From Megalonaias nervosa (Eukaryota; Mollusca; Bivalvia; Unionida; Unionidae), in NCBI GenBank assembly GCA_016617855.1, contig JAECUM010000789.1, forward strand, positions 62,001-126,000: 64,000 nucleotides of DNA, given 5' to 3'. The position numbers were made by a program, and so were the translations under genes. Of this stretch, positions 44,070 to 53,790 are shown one piece after another. Under the pieces are notes generated by a model. The model was not told the DNA's origin and made no database searches. It worked only from the letters and a program-made list of their open reading frames with translations. Each line of letters opens with the position of its first letter. Positions within the stretch are counted from its first letter, which is position 1.

Positions 44070-45544
44070 CTATGATCTTACATACAGATTAATACTTAAA
44101 ACTTCATTCTGTAAATCCAAAATACGTCCTATTTGGTCTGTAAGTTTGAAATGTATTCTTGATAATAACGGATTATGTACACGTAGATAAACGGGGTTAA
44201 TTGGTTCTGATACAATTAAATACCCGAGTGGCGCTTGAGGGCTAAATGATTATAATATATAACCTTGCTCAGCAGCGCTACTTTTTGAAAAATCTACTTG
44301 ATAGCTGCCATCAATTACATCACATACTAGATTGACTGCGATCGTTGATGTTATATTAACAATACCAGGCGAGATATGACGGCCTCCACCGTATGGATTA
44401 TTATTATATTTAAGAATAACCGGTGGTGGGGCTAATTTTTTCCACGCTGCAAGTATTTTAGGAAAATGTTCATCAATGACGTCGTTGAGTTGTTTTTTTT
44501 TATTTCAGCGATATTTAAATATGGTATTATAAATGTTTCTAAATCTTTTTCTGTTATTTTGTAATGATCAAGAAATAATTGCTTAAATATTTTATCTGAG
44601 TAAATATTTCCATTGACTTCAGTCGCAATATTTATAATACTTCGATTAGCGATATATAAAACATATAAGATCCCATTTAAATGTTTTATTGTTTCGATTA
44701 TCTGATTTTTTACACCATCGTCATAATGTTGTGATAATGAAATAAATAAACTTCTTAAATCATTAAGTTTTTTATCGTATTCAGGCTTAAGAAGATCTAA
44801 AAAAGTTTTAAAAAATTCTTCATCAACAATATCTCTATCAATCTTCGTCCTGGCGTCTTTGATGAAATTAAATGCTGATCTAGTTATCTTAGGGATCCTT
44901 TGACCGTCAAAATCGGTAAAGTAATGTTCATCGTTGCTTGGATCTAATTCAAATTTTATACGGTACCATGGATAGTTATTTCGATATTCTGGATTTTTAA
45001 TGAATCTTTTTTCTGTTGTGAGAAATTCATTTTTGGTTGGTTCTGGAATTCCATTTGATTTTTGGTCTGGAGGAACATCAGGCCATCCTAAGACTGATCT
45101 GATGGAACTTTGATAAATATTTACAACATAATCAGGGGAATTTATTTCAATCGCCGCTGATAATGTTGGTTCGTAAACAGTGATTGCTATTTTGGATTCT
45201 TTTCCTGTGATAGATTTAATTCTGCGTTGGAACTCATCATTAATCTGTTCTATTTGATAACTGCCCGTTGAAATTCCAACAACTTGCCAATCAGGAGTTC
45301 CATCAGGTTTATTCTTATTCGCAAATACAAGTGAATTGTTTGCTGGTAGTCCACCAAACGATTTTGACCTGATATTTGGCCAGCTATTATAGACTCGTAA
45401 TTGTGCTAATGCTATTTCACTTGCTGGAATTGCAGTTGGAAAGTTAACGCTAAATTCAGGATTGGTCGAACTTGATGATATCATAGTAGTTTTTGTATGC
45501 GTTGTATTAGTGACGATCTGTTGTAATAGTTCTAACGCTGACAT
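44070..45544 (-). pseudogene. Copy B: penton-like minor capsid protein, frameshift and stop
   Basis: Starts at 45544 (MSALELLQQIVTN) and reads 348 residues or so before a frameshift in a run of nine A (about 44493-44501). The C-terminal part continues in another frame with a TAT-to-TAA stop near 44260 and ends at 44070. Ends of the protein match copy A almost exactly, but residues about 190-350 are only distantly similar (for example RFIKNPEYRNNYPW onward). It is the proposed vertex protein of the capsid. Confidence 0.78.
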
Positions 45545-45600
45545 TATTTAAAATACTCCGTTATTTAATTATTATTTTAATAGAACACAATCTCGGGAAT

Positions 45601-46122
45601 TCAACCTTCATTCTTATCACAGGTTACCTTATCACTAGAATCGCTAGAGAAGGCGTTGCGTTCCATTCTAAATGCTTCATCGTAGGTTTTCATTATCGTT
45701 GCGAACTCCTCACCAGATATTTTACCATCGCTGAGGTACGCAGAAAGATACGATGATGGTTTAGAATAAGATGTTGTTGCTGTGTGTAATTTTATTATAT
45801 ACTCGTGTAATTTATCATTCGTACACGTAGATATCTTCTTAGCGATAATATTAAGAATACCTGCGATAATCGTTGAAGCTGAAACGACAATTGTTACAAC
45901 TGCAGGTGCTGTCATCGTTATTGTTGATAATAATAATCCGGTTCCAGCAATAACAGCGGAAACTGAGTAAACAATTATATCAATAACAACCATACGTCTG
46001 CGATATTTTTTACTTTTACTGTATAATCGTCGATGATATTTTTTTAGTTTGGTTTGACACTCACATACTTGAGCGTATCTGTGACGTTGAACGTCGATAA
46101 GCGACTCAGTCACTCGATTCAT
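45601..46122 (-). CDS. Copy B: two-membrane-segment protein (SLATT-like layout)
   Basis: 173 residues, intact. A basic N-terminal helix (KKYHRRLYSKSKKYRRR) precedes two hydrophobic segments (about 43-65 and 67-93) with a short turn. An amphipathic part with paired His (KLHEYIIKLHTATTSY) follows, then a conserved DGKISGEEFATIMK block. This order resembles SLATT-type two-helix membrane proteins, which in bacteria act as membrane effectors, but similarity is by layout only. It sits between fibre and penton genes, so a virion-membrane or lysis role is also possible. Confidence 0.68.
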   Translation of the reverse strand: MNRVTESLIDVQRHRYAQVCECQTKLKKYHRRLYSKSKKYRRRMVVIDIIVYSVSAVIAGTGLLLSTITMTAPAVVTIVVSASTIIAGILNIIAKKISTCTNDKLHEYIIKLHTATTSYSKPSSYLSAYLSDGKISGEEFATIMKTYDEAFRMERNAFSSDSSDKVTCDKNEG

Positions 46123-46153
46123 TATACAATTACAACGTCATTTAATTAAGTAT

Positions 46154-47209
46154 TTAAACAGTTTCAGCTACGAATTCCAGACACCACCAGTAACGTCTCG
46201 GGGGTATTTCCGTTGATGTCAACGTAAACGTTTCTTTGGTGTCCTTGGTTAGCATCACCAGTAGAGGATTATAATATACATTCGGTGATGATGAAGTGGC
46301 CGCAGTAATTTCAAAACCGTACAGGGATAGCCTGTATAACCCAGTTACTTCTGCGGTATGTTCGAGAGTGTTATCGCGCGGTGTCCACGTTGATGATCCT
46401 GATACTACTATGTACACGATATTTTTAATTTGTCCGTGTGGGATTTTAATCAGATTAGTTTTTTGAACAATACTAGGTATTCCGTTAATAATGTCGTTGA
46501 GTTTCATGTTAATTTCGGAGAGTTTGATATCAACAGTTGGTGGAGTTCCAAAAAAATCATTAATAGATCTGTTTATGTTTCTACGAAAATTTAAAAACGT
46601 TTGTATGTGATTAACAAAATTAGTATTGAGTGTAGTCATTTCATTATTGAGTGTAGCTATAGGAATTTCCTTATCGTCTACATATTTCTTCGTTGCAGCG
46701 TCGAAATCTGATCCTGGTGTTCTAAGATTATTAATACCATTATTATTCATGTTGAGAAATGCACGCATTATACCACCGTTGACTAATAAGTTCTTAGATT
46801 CTTGATTATCGACGTATTTTTTTGTTGCTGCATCTGTATCTGCGGCTGGGTTTCCAAGGTCAATAATTTTATTTCGATTCATAATAATGGTACCGGTGAA
46901 TGAATCACCAGCTCGCTTGATAAAATCGTTAACTGACTTACCAGAATCTTGTATTTTACCTTGATGAGAAAAAATAACGATATTATTAATAACCGCAGTG
47001 GGAATTCGTATAAGAACATCTAACAGTTGTATATTACTCGTTTTTAATCGTCCTTGTTTATCCTGAAAAACAACGACTTCATTTTGATCCACACTTGTGA
47101 TATTTAATAAATCATCGATTTCATTTCTGAGCTGATCAAGAGTTGCATATTTAAATAAATCGACTTGCTGCTGAGCTTTGCGAGAAGATCTTTCATAAAT
47201 ATCTACCAT
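46154..47209 (-). CDS. Copy B: fibre-like protein with phage-tail-type repeats
   Basis: 351 residues from MVDIYERSSRKAQ, intact and nearly identical to the copy A protein. Two DAATKKYVD repeats (residues about 106-135 and 150-179), a helical middle and a beta-rich C-terminal domain. Being one of the few genes intact in both copies, it gives no sign of loss of constraint before insertion. It starts 5 bp after the protease stop. Confidence 0.72.
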   Translation of the reverse strand: MVDIYERSSRKAQQQVDLFKYATLDQLRNEIDDLLNITSVDQNEVVVFQDKQGRLKTSNIQLLDVLIRIPTAVINNIVIFSHQGKIQDSGKSVNDFIKRAGDSFTGTIIMNRNKIIDLGNPAADTDAATKKYVDNQESKNLLVNGGIMRAFLNMNNNGINNLRTPGSDFDAATKKYVDDKEIPIATLNNEMTTLNTNFVNHIQTFLNFRRNINRSINDFFGTPPTVDIKLSEINMKLNDIINGIPSIVQKTNLIKIPHGQIKNIVYIVVSGSSTWTPRDNTLEHTAEVTGLYRLSLYGFEITAATSSSPNVYYNPLLVMLTKDTKETFTLTSTEIPPRRYWWCLEFVAETV

Positions 47210-47214
47210 TATAT

Positions 47215-47661
47215 TTACTGACATCTGTTTAAGTGTGACAACGTGGTACATTCATGCACGAGTTTATGAGGTGGTGTTGTTGATTTTGATACAGCATCAG
47301 GTACAGCGAGTACTTCTCGACCACATATCGGTGGATCCGTTATTTTTTGTGTTGGTAATGTTGAATACCAGATTTTAGAACGCATCGAATTCTTACTTTG
47401 CATAGCAGCATTTATATATTTTAAAAATTCTTTTGGTGGTGCCAGTCCATATGAATCAAAATAAATAATTCCACGTGGATCAATTGCATACGCCACCCAA
47501 TGAGTGTCTGGGCCAGAGTTTTTATCGAGATTAATAATACCGGTTTCTTGTTGCATTGCAACAGTAGGTAATTGATCACGCATAAAAACTCCTCTAAAGT
47601 TTTTTATATTCAGTTGCTTAACAGCTTTAAGTAAATCAAAATTGGACAGAGGGAAAATCAT
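47215..47661 (-). CDS. PRO: Copy B: adenain-type cysteine protease
   Basis: 148 residues starting MIFPLSNFDLL. Catalytic His in THWVAYAID, Asp in YFDSYG and Cys in PPICGRE are all kept. Two residues shorter than copy A in the loop after KEFL. Acts in virion maturation in adenoviruses and by analogy here. It follows the pX-like remnant and precedes the fibre-like gene on the same strand. Confidence 0.87.
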   Translation of the reverse strand: MIFPLSNFDLLKAVKQLNIKNFRGVFMRDQLPTVAMQQETGIINLDKNSGPDTHWVAYAIDPRGIIYFDSYGLAPPKEFLKYINAAMQSKNSMRSKIWYSTLPTQKITDPPICGREVLAVPDAVSKSTTPPHKLVHECTTLSHLNRCQ

Positions 47662-47678
47662 CGAATTCGATCACGAAG

Positions 47679-48229
47679 TTACCGGGGTAGTCTTAGACAT
47701 TTTCCGTACCATGAATATGGGGTACCTGGTAATCTTAGACTGCGACCGTATGCCGGGCCTGATAATCTTAGACGGCCCGGTTGTGGAACGTTTGGTGCTC
47801 TTAGACGTCTTCCGCGTTGTTTTGCCCGTGATCTTTTTTTAAATTTTTCTGCGTGCATAGTTCCTTGACCCGTTGCTTTCTTTAATGCCATTCCAGCAGC
47901 TGTTCCAACAGCGCCTAATGCAGCTGCCTTTGCAACAGCTGGGGCTGCAGGGCTATTATTGCTGGTAACGCGGCAAGAAATGAAAATAAGCCACCCGTTT
48001 AAACGATGTCTTTAATGACACTCGCAGAAAGATTAAGTTTTATACCTTTATTCAATATTTTTGCTTCATTGAAATGCTTATGCTAGCGTTCTGATAACGA
48101 TAGCTTATTCGGACCACTCGCGATTTGTTCTCGCTTTAGTGATATTTTTGCCGCACAATTATTTTTTGATGATGATTGTAGCTTTTTAATCTGACCAGGA
48201 GTCAGACTGACGTTAACTAGATGTGACAT
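47679..48229 (-). pseudogene. Copy B: pX-like small virion protein, broken
   Basis: Starts at 48229 (MSHLVNVSLTPGQIKK). A TAG at 48083-48085 stops it at the same codon as in copy A, and a TAA near 48000 follows. The hydrophobic Ala-rich part (LAALPAII) and a basic Arg-rich tail (RLRLSGPAYGRS) are found in later frames. The tail has Pro-Gly-rich repeats similar to nucleic-acid-binding core proteins. Confidence 0.65.
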
Positions 48230-48238
48230 TTATAATTA

Positions 48239-49596
48239 TTATGAGTGATCTAATTTCATGTTTTCTACTGGGGCATCAATAACTCTCATTCGTCCACCAA
48301 CACCTTCAAGTAACATTGTTTTGTCGCTGAGTATAACAGCAATTGCCCTATACCCACCAGTGGGTATTATTCTTAAACGAGCTCGAAAATTTATGTCAAC
48401 GACAGCTTGTCTGAACAAATCTAAGTGTTCTAATGAAAAGTAATATATTGGATACAGTGTTGTAAAATCACGCTGAGATATCTGTAAACCAGAATCAATA
48501 TTCTGATCACGCCCCATGAATGTCATTAATCGATGATAAGCACGTACTACATGGTTTTGATCGAAATTTAGCAACACTTCTTCAGAAGGTTCTTGATGTC
48601 CGTTTATCCTTAAAGAAACTTCACTAACCCCAAGCGTGTCAAACGCCATTGGATTTCGTACCTGCGAATCTACTCTGGCATTGTCCTGAAACGCGATAAA
48701 TATATGTCGTGGTGCTGACACCTCCTGCTGTGATGCTATCTGCCATGCAAATAAACCAGCAACGGTACCTTGAATGCTATCTGTGGTCATAGTCAACCAT
48801 GACAACGTTGATTTACCACCTTGACTCATAAAAGAAAGTAAACGTTCTTCTTCGGTAATTGATGGAGTCATTACTGGCATCCACAGAGAAAGTTTTGTAA
48901 GAGTTACTCTACCTGCATCAAAGGCAGCATCACGCCATATTGCATCATCGTCGGTACCTTTTCTTACAAGTACAACTGAGTGTTTAGCGCCAAATATAAC
49001 CTTCCTAACATTTCTGCAGAATCCAAATATATGTGATAATGGAATTGCACATGAAAAATTTCCTCATCGTTTAACATTGTTCGACGTGATGCGAATCCTA
49101 AGTTAAAATTTTCATTCATCGATGCGATTTCAGTTCCAGCTGCATTTAATGTTACATTTCTACTTTCTGGATGATCAGTTGTACCCTTTGCAAACATCAT
49201 TGATGGACCAGCTGATCTTGAGTAATCATCACTATATCGCGCAAGACCAAGTATCGTCGTGGCAACGTCGACGTTTTCATGATAGATCTCAATCTCTCGT
49301 GAATCAATGATATATGCTGCACTTTTAAATAACGCCATAATACCATTATTGACAAAACCAGGTCGATCTAAAAGTCCATAATTCGTATTATCTGCTTTTA
49401 AAAGTCTACCCTAGACTTCAATAAATGCTTCAGCGGGTAAGAAATATCTGCTTGTATCTTGAACCTGTATTTCAATTCGTCCACGCTGCTTTGGCTCTCG
49501 TGCGTCATAAGAATAATATTGATAATCGCGCACAGATTCATCTTTTAAAATTGGTGCACCCATGTCAAACGCGGGATCAGATATACGCTTGAACAT
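48239..49596 (-). pseudogene. Copy B: major capsid protein (double jelly-roll type), multiply broken
   Basis: Starts at 49596 (MFKRISDPAFDMGAP). A TAG just after AEAFIEV, near 49411, interrupts the frame. The frame resumes (NNGIMALFKSAAYIID), shifts near 49065, and continues in the frame 48880-48239 with WMPVMTPSITEEE and the late SEVSLRINGHQ block. The overall order and length match the copy A gene, whose single defect is a TGA. Confidence 0.82.
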
Positions 49597-49610
49597 ATTC
49601 ATTATTATCG

Positions 49611-50105
49611 TCTTCGTCTAACACGAAGACCGCTTCCTGCTACCAGACTAGCGGTTATATTTTTTTCTTTTTCTAACCCAACATTAGTATTGGTAGCCAA
49701 CTCCGCTGGTTTTTGATTAGCAGCTTGATTTATTATTTTACTGACATTTGCGGGCATCACTTCAGTGCTGGCCAGTTTCACTAGTTGAGGTCAGACCGCT
49801 GGCGGTCTGCGTATTAATCGCGCTAGTCTATCCTTGATTGTTGAGAATGCTTTGCTAGCAACATCACCAACAGCGCCAATAGCTTTTTCACGAACAACGT
49901 CAATAGCTTTCATTCCTAGTTGCTTTGCAAGCGGTATTGCTTTTGGGGCTATCCTTCTAAATAGACCCTGAACAACATCACCTAGTCCATCTCCGTAGGT
50001 CGTTTTGTATACTGGTAATCGTGAATTTATTACCCTGACCATGGTTGGTCTATGGGTATTGTATATGATCATATTATTATTAAGTGATTTTATCACTAAT
50101 TGCAT
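49611..50105 (-). pseudogene. Copy B: pVI-like minor virion protein, frameshifted
   Basis: Starts at 50105 and is nearly identical to copy A to residue about 102 (DRLARLIRR). It is then disrupted by a small rearrangement that carries an 18 bp near-palindrome (CAGACCGCTGGCGGTCTG on the plus strand at 49792-49809). The basic C-terminus (GSRGLRVRRRR-like) is still visible in another frame ending near 49611. Confidence 0.7.
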
Positions 50106-50123
50106 CTAATTACATACTCAGTC

Positions 50124-51234
50124 ACTATGATAATCATCGGCGATTTCATGAATGAGGGACCGATACACATTAATATCCATAACATCCACCTGTAAATAAT
50201 CGTTTACAAATATCAGCTGCTTCATTAATAATTTCTGGGGAATTATTGCCAGCTCGTTTTCCTCCAATGAGAATTTCTTGTCGATCAACATCGACAAGGA
50301 CGTTATTAGGACAAGTAATAAAGCCACTACCTAAACCACTTCCAGTTGCACCAGGATCTTGATATTCTTCCTCTGTTGTTCTAACTGGTCGTCGTGGTGA
50401 TTTCAATTGTTTCATTATTTCTTGTCGTTGTTGTTCTCGTTGTTGTAGCTCTTGTTGTAGTCGTTGTGATCGTTGTGGTGATGGTAATTCAAATTGTTGT
50501 TGTGGTGATGGTAATTCAAATTGTTGTGGTAGTGGTGGTAGTAATCGTGGTGATCGTTGTGGTGATCTTTGTGGTTGTGGATAATCACGAAGTGATTGTG
50601 GAAATTGTTGAACTTGTTCTCCAAGTGTTTTTACTGGTTTCTCTAATTTAAATTGTTTAGCTCTTTCGCTTTCTATATGTCTGTGTACAGCCTCATCAAA
50701 TCTATTATAATTAATAATATCTTCATCAGATCTAATTTCTGGAATACCAGTATAGATGCGATATACATCCTTAATCCAATTGGCAGAGCTTAGAGATTTA
50801 GCATGTTCTAGTTTTACATATTTTTGTCTTTCATAATATCCAAACGCGGCAATATCAATTACTTTTTTTTGATCCCTGATAGCAGCAATACCTTCAGGTG
50901 TAAATTTATCTATTATCTTAGTTCTTGGTTTAGGTTGTTGTTGTGGTTGTGGTTGTGGTTGTGGTTGTGGCTGTGGCTGAGCTGCTTGAATATGGCCAGC
51001 AACATCAACAGGTAATGTTTCAAGAGCTCTTTGTGTTGCCTCAGCTGCCGTAACAATTTTCTTTGTTGGTTCGATAATCGGTTTAAATAATTGTTCTGCA
51101 CCTTCTGCAAATTCCACCTGAGACTCCTGACGAGCTTGTAGTTGTTGTTTAACTAAATCACTGACGGGTAAATATTTTTTGATTGCCTCTAGTCGCTCTC
51201 GAGCTAATCTGGCTGAGTGTGGTTCTCCAATCAT
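50124..51234 (-). pseudogene. Copy B: Pro/Gln-rich putative structural protein, frameshifted at the C-terminus
   Basis: From 51234 the frame gives 354 residues. The order is a helical N-terminus (MIGEPHSARLARERLE), Pro-Gln dipeptides, a second folded part (TPEGIAAIRDQKKVIDIAAFGYY), a long PQ/SPR-rich linker and the block NNSPEIINEAADICKRLF. One inserted base near 50190 then shifts the last 20 or so residues (INVYRSLIHEIADDY) out of frame. It is the longest and best version of this protein. There is no recognised family; a capsid or assembly protein is inferred from position. Confidence 0.7.
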
Positions 51235-51259
51235 TATTGATAATATTTATAATTGCTGT

Positions 51260-51508
51260 TTAATTTACAGCAGCAGAGAGGGTGAACGACCAAGGTTGAG
51301 TGACCAACACGTAAAATAAACACACCATAAAAAAAACAAAAACAAAAGTCAGAGATAAAGTAACGAGATAATCTAACCCTAAGAAATCTCACGTCAGTTA
51401 GAGGTTGTGGTTTAACGTCGCTGACCTTAAGGTTTTCTTTTCGTAGAAAGGCTTATTTTTCATAAATAATGTCTCAAGCAAAATGGTCTGTTCACTCTCT
51501 CTGCTGCT
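51260..51508. repeat. Right terminal inverted repeat of copy B
   Basis: 249 bp from TTAATTTACAGCAGCAG to CTGCTGCT, inverted copy of 36224-36466. The start codon of the Pro/Gln-rich gene is 25 bp inside. Confidence 0.92.
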
Positions 51509-51513
51509 GTAGA
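51509..51513. repeat. Target site duplication of copy B, right (GTAGA)
   Basis: Matches GTAGA at 36219-36223, inside the copy A ATPase gene. Confidence 0.88.
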
Positions 51514-51685
51514 TAATTATACTTTACAAAATATTTATTATACTTGGTGTTCAGGGGACATGGACATGATTAAATTTAGAAACTTCGTTTCAAAAGCACA
51601 AACTATTCCGTTTGGATTTATAACAATAAATTTACATGACCCAAGATCTAGATATCGTATAGGTCTGGATAAAATCTTTGGTTAA
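51514..51685 (+). pseudogene. Copy A: packaging ATPase, 3' part beyond the nested insertion
   Basis: Continues the gene interrupted at 36223. It encodes the C-terminal segment with YYTWCSGDMDMIKF and SRYRIGLDKIFG and ends with TAA at 51683-51685, inside the inner edge of the right terminal repeat of copy A. The same segment is present in copy B (36463-36640, minus strand). Confidence 0.9.
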
Positions 51686-51929
51686 TTTACAGCAGCAGAG
51701 GTGGTGAACGACCAACGTTGAGTGACCAGCGCGTAAAATAAACACACCATAAAAAAACCCAAAGAGTCAGAGATAAAGTAACGAGGTAAGCTAACCCTAG
51801 AGAAATCTCATGGTCAGTTAGAGGTTGTGGTTTAACGTTATTGACCTTAAGATTTCCTTTTCGTAGGGAGGCTTATTTTTCATAAATAATGTCTCGAACA
51901 AAAATGGTCTGTTCACCCCCTCTGCTGCT
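51682..51929. repeat. Right terminal inverted repeat of copy A
   Basis: 248 bp, inverted copy of 20573-20820. It begins TTAATTTACAGCAGCAG and ends CTGCTGCT, followed by the AGGGG duplication. It is bounded by facing copies of the terminal motif. Confidence 0.92.
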
Positions 51930-51934
51930 AGGGG

Positions 51935-52380
51935 ACATGGGAAGGAAACCCTCTCACCTTTAATTTCGCAGGATGAAATAATTGGCAATTTGGATATAGG
52001 TCGTGTATTGAAGCTACTGCATTGAAAAATTGTCCTGTAATTGTGGAATACCGAGATATAGTTTATTAAATTGTTATACCTTTCACCTCATTAATTTTAT
52101 ATTTTAACACCTAGACTGTCGGGTTTGCTGACCCAGGACTCGGAGCTATTTAACCTTTAAAGTGTCCATCCTTCTTTGAGGTTAGTAATGATTCTGTAGG
52201 GGGCACGCGACACAAGGATATAATGCAACTACCTAGTCCACTTCCAACCAGCACTGAACATGCTGTGCACACCAGTACGCAATAACAGTATTAATCAGTA
52301 CACAATAACAGTATTAACTTTCCAGAATGAATATTTGCCGGGAAACATGATAATTATCTTTTGCACACAAATTATCTGGA
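51935..52380. other. Host DNA between copy A and a LINE tail
   Basis: No gene seen. A short direct repeat (CAGTACACAATAACAGTATTAA-like) occurs twice at 52270-52318. Confidence 0.4.

Positions 52381-52414
<34 letters not shown>
52381..52414. repeat. (ATC)n tail of the minus-strand LINE
   Basis: About 11 ATC units (GAT on the minus strand) at the 3' end of the LINE fragment, typical of RTE-like elements that end in short repeats. Confidence 0.8.
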
Positions 52415-52415
<1 letters not shown>

Positions 52416-53790
52416 ATCCCTTAACCCAAGAGGTCGCTAGGGCACCACAGTTGACTTTACAACCAATTCTCTCCATCTTTCCGTTCTCTACTGCCCTTTG
52501 AGAATCTCCAAATCCCATGCCTGTCCACTTCTTAATGTTGTCTTCCCACCTCTATTTCTGTCTGCCTCTTCTTCTGCACCCTCGCACTGTGACTTGCAAG
52601 ATTGTTTTTGCCACTCCAGATGATCTTGAGACATGACCGTACCACTTAAGTTTGTGCTTTTTTTACAGTGGTCAAGAGGTCTTCATAGGATCCAATGGCT
52701 CATTGGATTCTGTTGTGGACATCTTCGTTGGTTACATGGTCAATGTATGAGATGCCCTTGATCTTGCGGTAGCATCTCATTTCAAAAGTTTGAATCCTTC
52801 TTTGTAGATCTGATGTGAGTGTCCATGTTCACAAGCATACAGAAAGATGGATATGACAATCGAGCGCATCAGTCTTATTTTGGAACCAAAAGCAATGTTG
52901 TTATCTTTCCATATTGGTCTCAACCTTGTTATTGCTGTTGTTGTCTGGGCAATCCTGCAAAGTAGTTCTGGTTTGGAGCCCACATCTGTGATAATTGATC
53001 CCAAGTATTTGAAGCTTGTGACTCTTTCCAGCTTCTGTCCACTGACCTTTACTTCTGTACTGATGCCATTGATGTTGTTTGTCATCGACTTGATTTTTTC
53101 GGCGCTAATCTCCTTACCGTATGCTGTGGAGGTTGTGTCAAGGCACTCAACCAAGTCAGCCAGTTCTTTTTCATCTCCTGCTAAACTATCAATATCATCA
53201 GCAAAGCAAAGGTTGGTGATTGTTCTTCCTCTGATGACAGTGCCCTTGTGGTCATGCAAGGCATCCCCCATGATCCTTACCAGGAAAATGTTGAAGAGTG
53301 TAGGTGACAGTATACATCCCTGTCTGACTCCAACTGTTGTTCACAACCAATCTCCTCTGCTGCCATTCATGAGGACAGCACTGGTGGCTTTGTCATAGAG
53401 GTGCTCAACAACCTGCACCAGGTTGGAGTTGATGTTGTACTTCCTCATAGTTGCCCAGAAGGCTGCATGCCATACCCTAACAAAGGCCTTTTTGAAATCT
53501 ATAAAGACATGGTATAGATTCTGCTGGCTGAAGGCATTTCTCGCAAATGAGTCTGAGATTGAAGATTTGTTCTGTGGTGCTCCTTCATGCTCAGAAGCCT
53601 GCCTGCTCTTCAACAATAATTTTCTCTGCTTGAGGCTTTAGTCTGTTGAGAATTATCTTCAGCATGACTTTGCTCGGGTGACTGATCAAACTGATGGTTC
53701 TGTAGTTTTGGCATAGCTGTAGGTTTCCTTTCTTGGGGAGCATGATGACCAAAGACTGAGTCCATGTGGTGGGCATAAGAATATATGGAC
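52381..53790 (-). mobile_element. 5'-truncated RTE-like LINE with reverse transcriptase remnants
   Basis: On the minus strand, from 53790 down, the frames give NYRTISLISHPSKVMLKII, then a block with FIDFKKAFVRVWH, then GVRQGCILSPTLFN, then the catalytic FADDID and FKYLGS blocks. These are the consecutive reverse transcriptase motifs of a non-LTR retrotransposon. Frameshifts occur near 53600 and 53340. The endonuclease half is missing, so the copy is 5'-truncated as usual for LINEs. Confidence 0.88.

Larger units (their letters stand above)
36224..51508 (-). mobile_element. Polinton/Maverick-like element, copy B, nested inside copy A (inverted)
   Basis: 15,285 bp with terminal repeats at 36224-36466 and 51260-51508, flanked by GTAGA duplications (36219-36223 and 51509-51513). 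It carries the same gene order as copy A on the opposite strand and is very similar by eye over most of its length. It has its own lesions: frameshifts in the polymerase, capsid, pVI-like, integrase and ATPase genes, and a deletion of about 1.1 kb removing polymerase motif C and most of the helicase. It inserted after copy A was in place. Confidence 0.95.
20573..51929 (+). mobile_element. Polinton/Maverick-like element, copy A (interrupted by copy B)
   Basis: The ends are 248 bp terminal inverted repeats at 20573-20820 and 51682-51929. Both outer ends read AGCAGCAGAGGGGGTGAAC inward, and a 5 bp direct duplication AGGGG (20568-20572 and 51930-51934) flanks the whole. Gene content is that of a Polinton: major capsid, penton-like protein, adenain-type protease, packaging ATPase, family B polymerase and retroviral-type integrase. 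Removing copy B and one GTAGA duplicate leaves about 16.07 kb. The element has at least three frameshifts in the polymerase gene, a stop in the capsid gene and an internal deletion across PLA2 and integrase. Confidence 0.93.

Noticed and set aside
50394..51110. Val-rich, His/Asn-rich and Trp/Leu-rich open frames around 50394-51110
   Set aside because: They are out-of-frame shadows of the Pro/Gln-rich gene.
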